A DNA stretch of 5,864 nt from an uncultured Tidjanibacter sp. (GTDB lineage: Bacteria > Bacteroidota > Bacteroidia > Bacteroidales > Rikenellaceae). Under the pieces are notes generated by a model that worked only from the letters and a program-made list of their open reading frames with translations, was not told where the DNA came from and ran no database searches. The position numbers were made by a program, and so were the translations under genes. The stretch covers positions 1 through 5,864 of the forward strand of contig CAKUKW010000134.1 of the NCBI GenBank assembly GCA_934663885.1, in the 5' to 3' direction. Positions 4,839 through 5,864 of the stretch are shown here, one piece after another; the stretch's first letter is position 1, and every line of letters begins with the position of its first letter.

Positions 4839-5864
4839 CTATACCACGATATTGATGATCTTCCCCGGGACGACGATCATTTTTTTGATCTCCTTCCCCT
4901 CTGTATAACGGGCCGTTTGTTCGTCGGCTCGGACAGCCGCCTCGATCTCCGCTGCGGGAATGCCGAGGGGCAGCTCTTTCTTGAAGCGCAGCTTCCCGTT
5001 CACCGATACAGGATATTCGAAGCTCTCCTCCACGAGGTACTCCGGGTTGAATGCCGGATATTTCGCATCGAAGACGGTCGTCTTGTGTCCCAGGGCGTGC
5101 CACAACTCCTCCGTAATGTGGGGCGCGAACGGCGAAAGCAATATGATAAGCGGTTCGAGTATTTCGCGCTTGTGGCATTCCCCCAGCTCATTGATGCATA
5201 TCATGAACGCGCTCACGGAAGTATTGAACGAAAATTTTTCGATATCGTCGCTCACTTTCCCGATTGTTTTATGAAGCGTCTTCAGTTCCGCCGGAGTCGC
5301 CTTTTCGTCCGTTACGGCGTAGTTTCCATCCTTGCCGTAGAAGAGTTTCCAGAAGCGGCGGAGGAATTTGTGCACCCCGTCGATGCCGTTCGTATCCCAG
5401 GGCTTGCTCTGCTCCAGAGGCCCGAGGAACATCTCGTACATGCGTAGCGTGTCGGCGCCGTATTTGTCGACCATGGTGTCGGGATTGACCACGTTGTGGA
5501 ACGATTTACTCATCTTCTCGACCGCCGAGCCGCAGACGTATTTCCCGTCTTCGAGTATGAATTCGGCGTCATGGAATTCCGGCCTCCACGTGCGGAAAGC
5601 GTCGAGGTCGAGCATGTCGTTCTGTACTATATTCACGTCCACATGAAGGGGCTGGGTCTCGTATCCCTCCTTCAGGCCCAGTGATACGAATTTGTTGGTG
5701 CCAGTTATACGATACACGAAATTAGAGCGGCCCTGGATCATCCCCTGGTTGACAAGCTTGCGGAAAGGCTCCTCCTCGCACAGGTATCCAAGGTCGAACA
5801 GGAACTTGTTCCAGAAACGCGAATATATAAGATGCCCGGCAGCGTGCTCGATGCCGCCGACGTA
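4839..5864 (-). CDS. leuS: Leucyl-tRNA synthetase, C-terminal part
   Basis: The last 341 codons of a class I synthetase, open to the right edge of the window and ending at TAG (4839-4841). The start and the HIGH motif are off-window; family members are roughly 800-950 residues, so over half is missing. Visible landmarks: [18 protein letters not shown] at the edge (5811-5864), a LeuRS catalytic-core motif; KMSKS at 5502-5516, the ATP-binding loop, in the context [36 protein letters not shown] shortly after it, typical of LeuRS; and [13 protein letters not shown] at 5100-5138 in the helical anticodon-binding domain. The last 60 or so residues ([14 protein letters not shown].. to KIINIVV) form the small C-terminal domain that contacts tRNA(Leu). 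The enzyme charges tRNA(Leu) with leucine in the cytoplasm. The reading frame is intact throughout and no key residue is missing in the visible part. The ATG at 5741 is an internal Met, not the start. Confidence 0.98.
   Translation of the reverse strand, partial: YVGGIEHAAGHLIYSRFWNKFLFDLGYLCEEEPFRKLVNQGMIQGRSNFVYRITGTNKFVSLGLKEGYETQPLHVDVNIVQNDMLDLDAFRTWRPEFHDAEFILEDGKYVCGSAVEKMSKSFHNVVNPDTMVDKYGADTLRMYEMFLGPLEQSKPWDTNGIDGVHKFLRRFWKLFYGKDGNYAVTDEKATPAELKTLHKTIGKVSDDIEKFSFNTSVSAFMICINELGECHKREILEPLIILLSPFAPHITEELWHALGHKTTVFDAKYPAFNPEYLVEESFEYPVSVNGKLRFKKELPLGIPAAEIEAAVRADEQTARYTEGKEIKKMIVVPGKIINIVV

Noticed and set aside
4785..5447. 220-codon plus-strand open frame
   Set aside because: It lies almost entirely antisense to leuS, whose frame has unmistakable synthetase motifs; the plus-strand product has no recognisable domain.

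Overview
The window looks chromosomal and comes from a member of the Bacteroidetes, most likely order Bacteroidales and possibly the Alistipes/Rikenellaceae group. That placement is an inference. It rests on the protein flavours, the weak A-rich leaders in place of strong Shine-Dalgarno sites, a perfect TAnnTTTG -7 promoter box at 4123-4130, and an intergenic block at about 4600-4823 that resembles dispersed repeats of these genomes. GC content is intermediate, and I see no insertion sequence, phage, CRISPR or integron structure.

Layout, left to right. (1) Positions 1-452, minus strand: N-terminal 150 residues of a DUF5131 (phage Gp37/Gp68-like) protein with a Cys cluster; its 3' part lies off the left edge. 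(2) 590-1993, minus: a complete M24B Xaa-Pro aminopeptidase (aminopeptidase P). (3) Diverging from it, 2224-2676, plus: D-aminoacyl-tRNA deacylase dtd. It is followed 4 nt later by 2681-3721, a lipoprotein with a Y_phosphatase3-type tyrosine phosphatase domain; the pair is probably one operon. (4) A strong, probably bidirectional terminator at 3772-3807. (5) 3828-4052, minus: a small XRE/HTH regulator. (6) 4053-4838: a 786-bp stretch without a conventional gene, but not empty. (7) 4839-5864, minus: C-terminal 341 codons of leucyl-tRNA synthetase leuS; its 5' part lies off the right edge.

The most interesting part is region 6. Divergent from the HTH gene there is a near-perfect 18-bp palindrome at 4090-4107. 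It overlaps the -33 position of a Bacteroidetes promoter that fires rightward. That promoter leads into about 210 nt of intensely base-paired sequence, from about 4136 to 4348, ending in a GC-rich stem and six T's. I read this as an unannotated structured small RNA. It has a 5' hairpin, a long interrupted rod, a three-way junction and a long apical stem, and its 3' terminator stem is either mutually exclusive with the rod or pseudoknotted with it. It could be the 6S-type RNA of this lineage or a new RNA class; I cannot decide from sequence alone. The HTH protein may repress both itself and the RNA. Two more perfect 11-bp hairpins follow at 4413-4459 and 4476-4505, then a repeat-like block with a 47-codon open frame.

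The protein-coding genes are mostly housekeeping: peptide turnover, tRNA proofreading and tRNA charging. They show no obvious common pathway. dtd and leuS both serve translation fidelity but are separated and on opposite strands.
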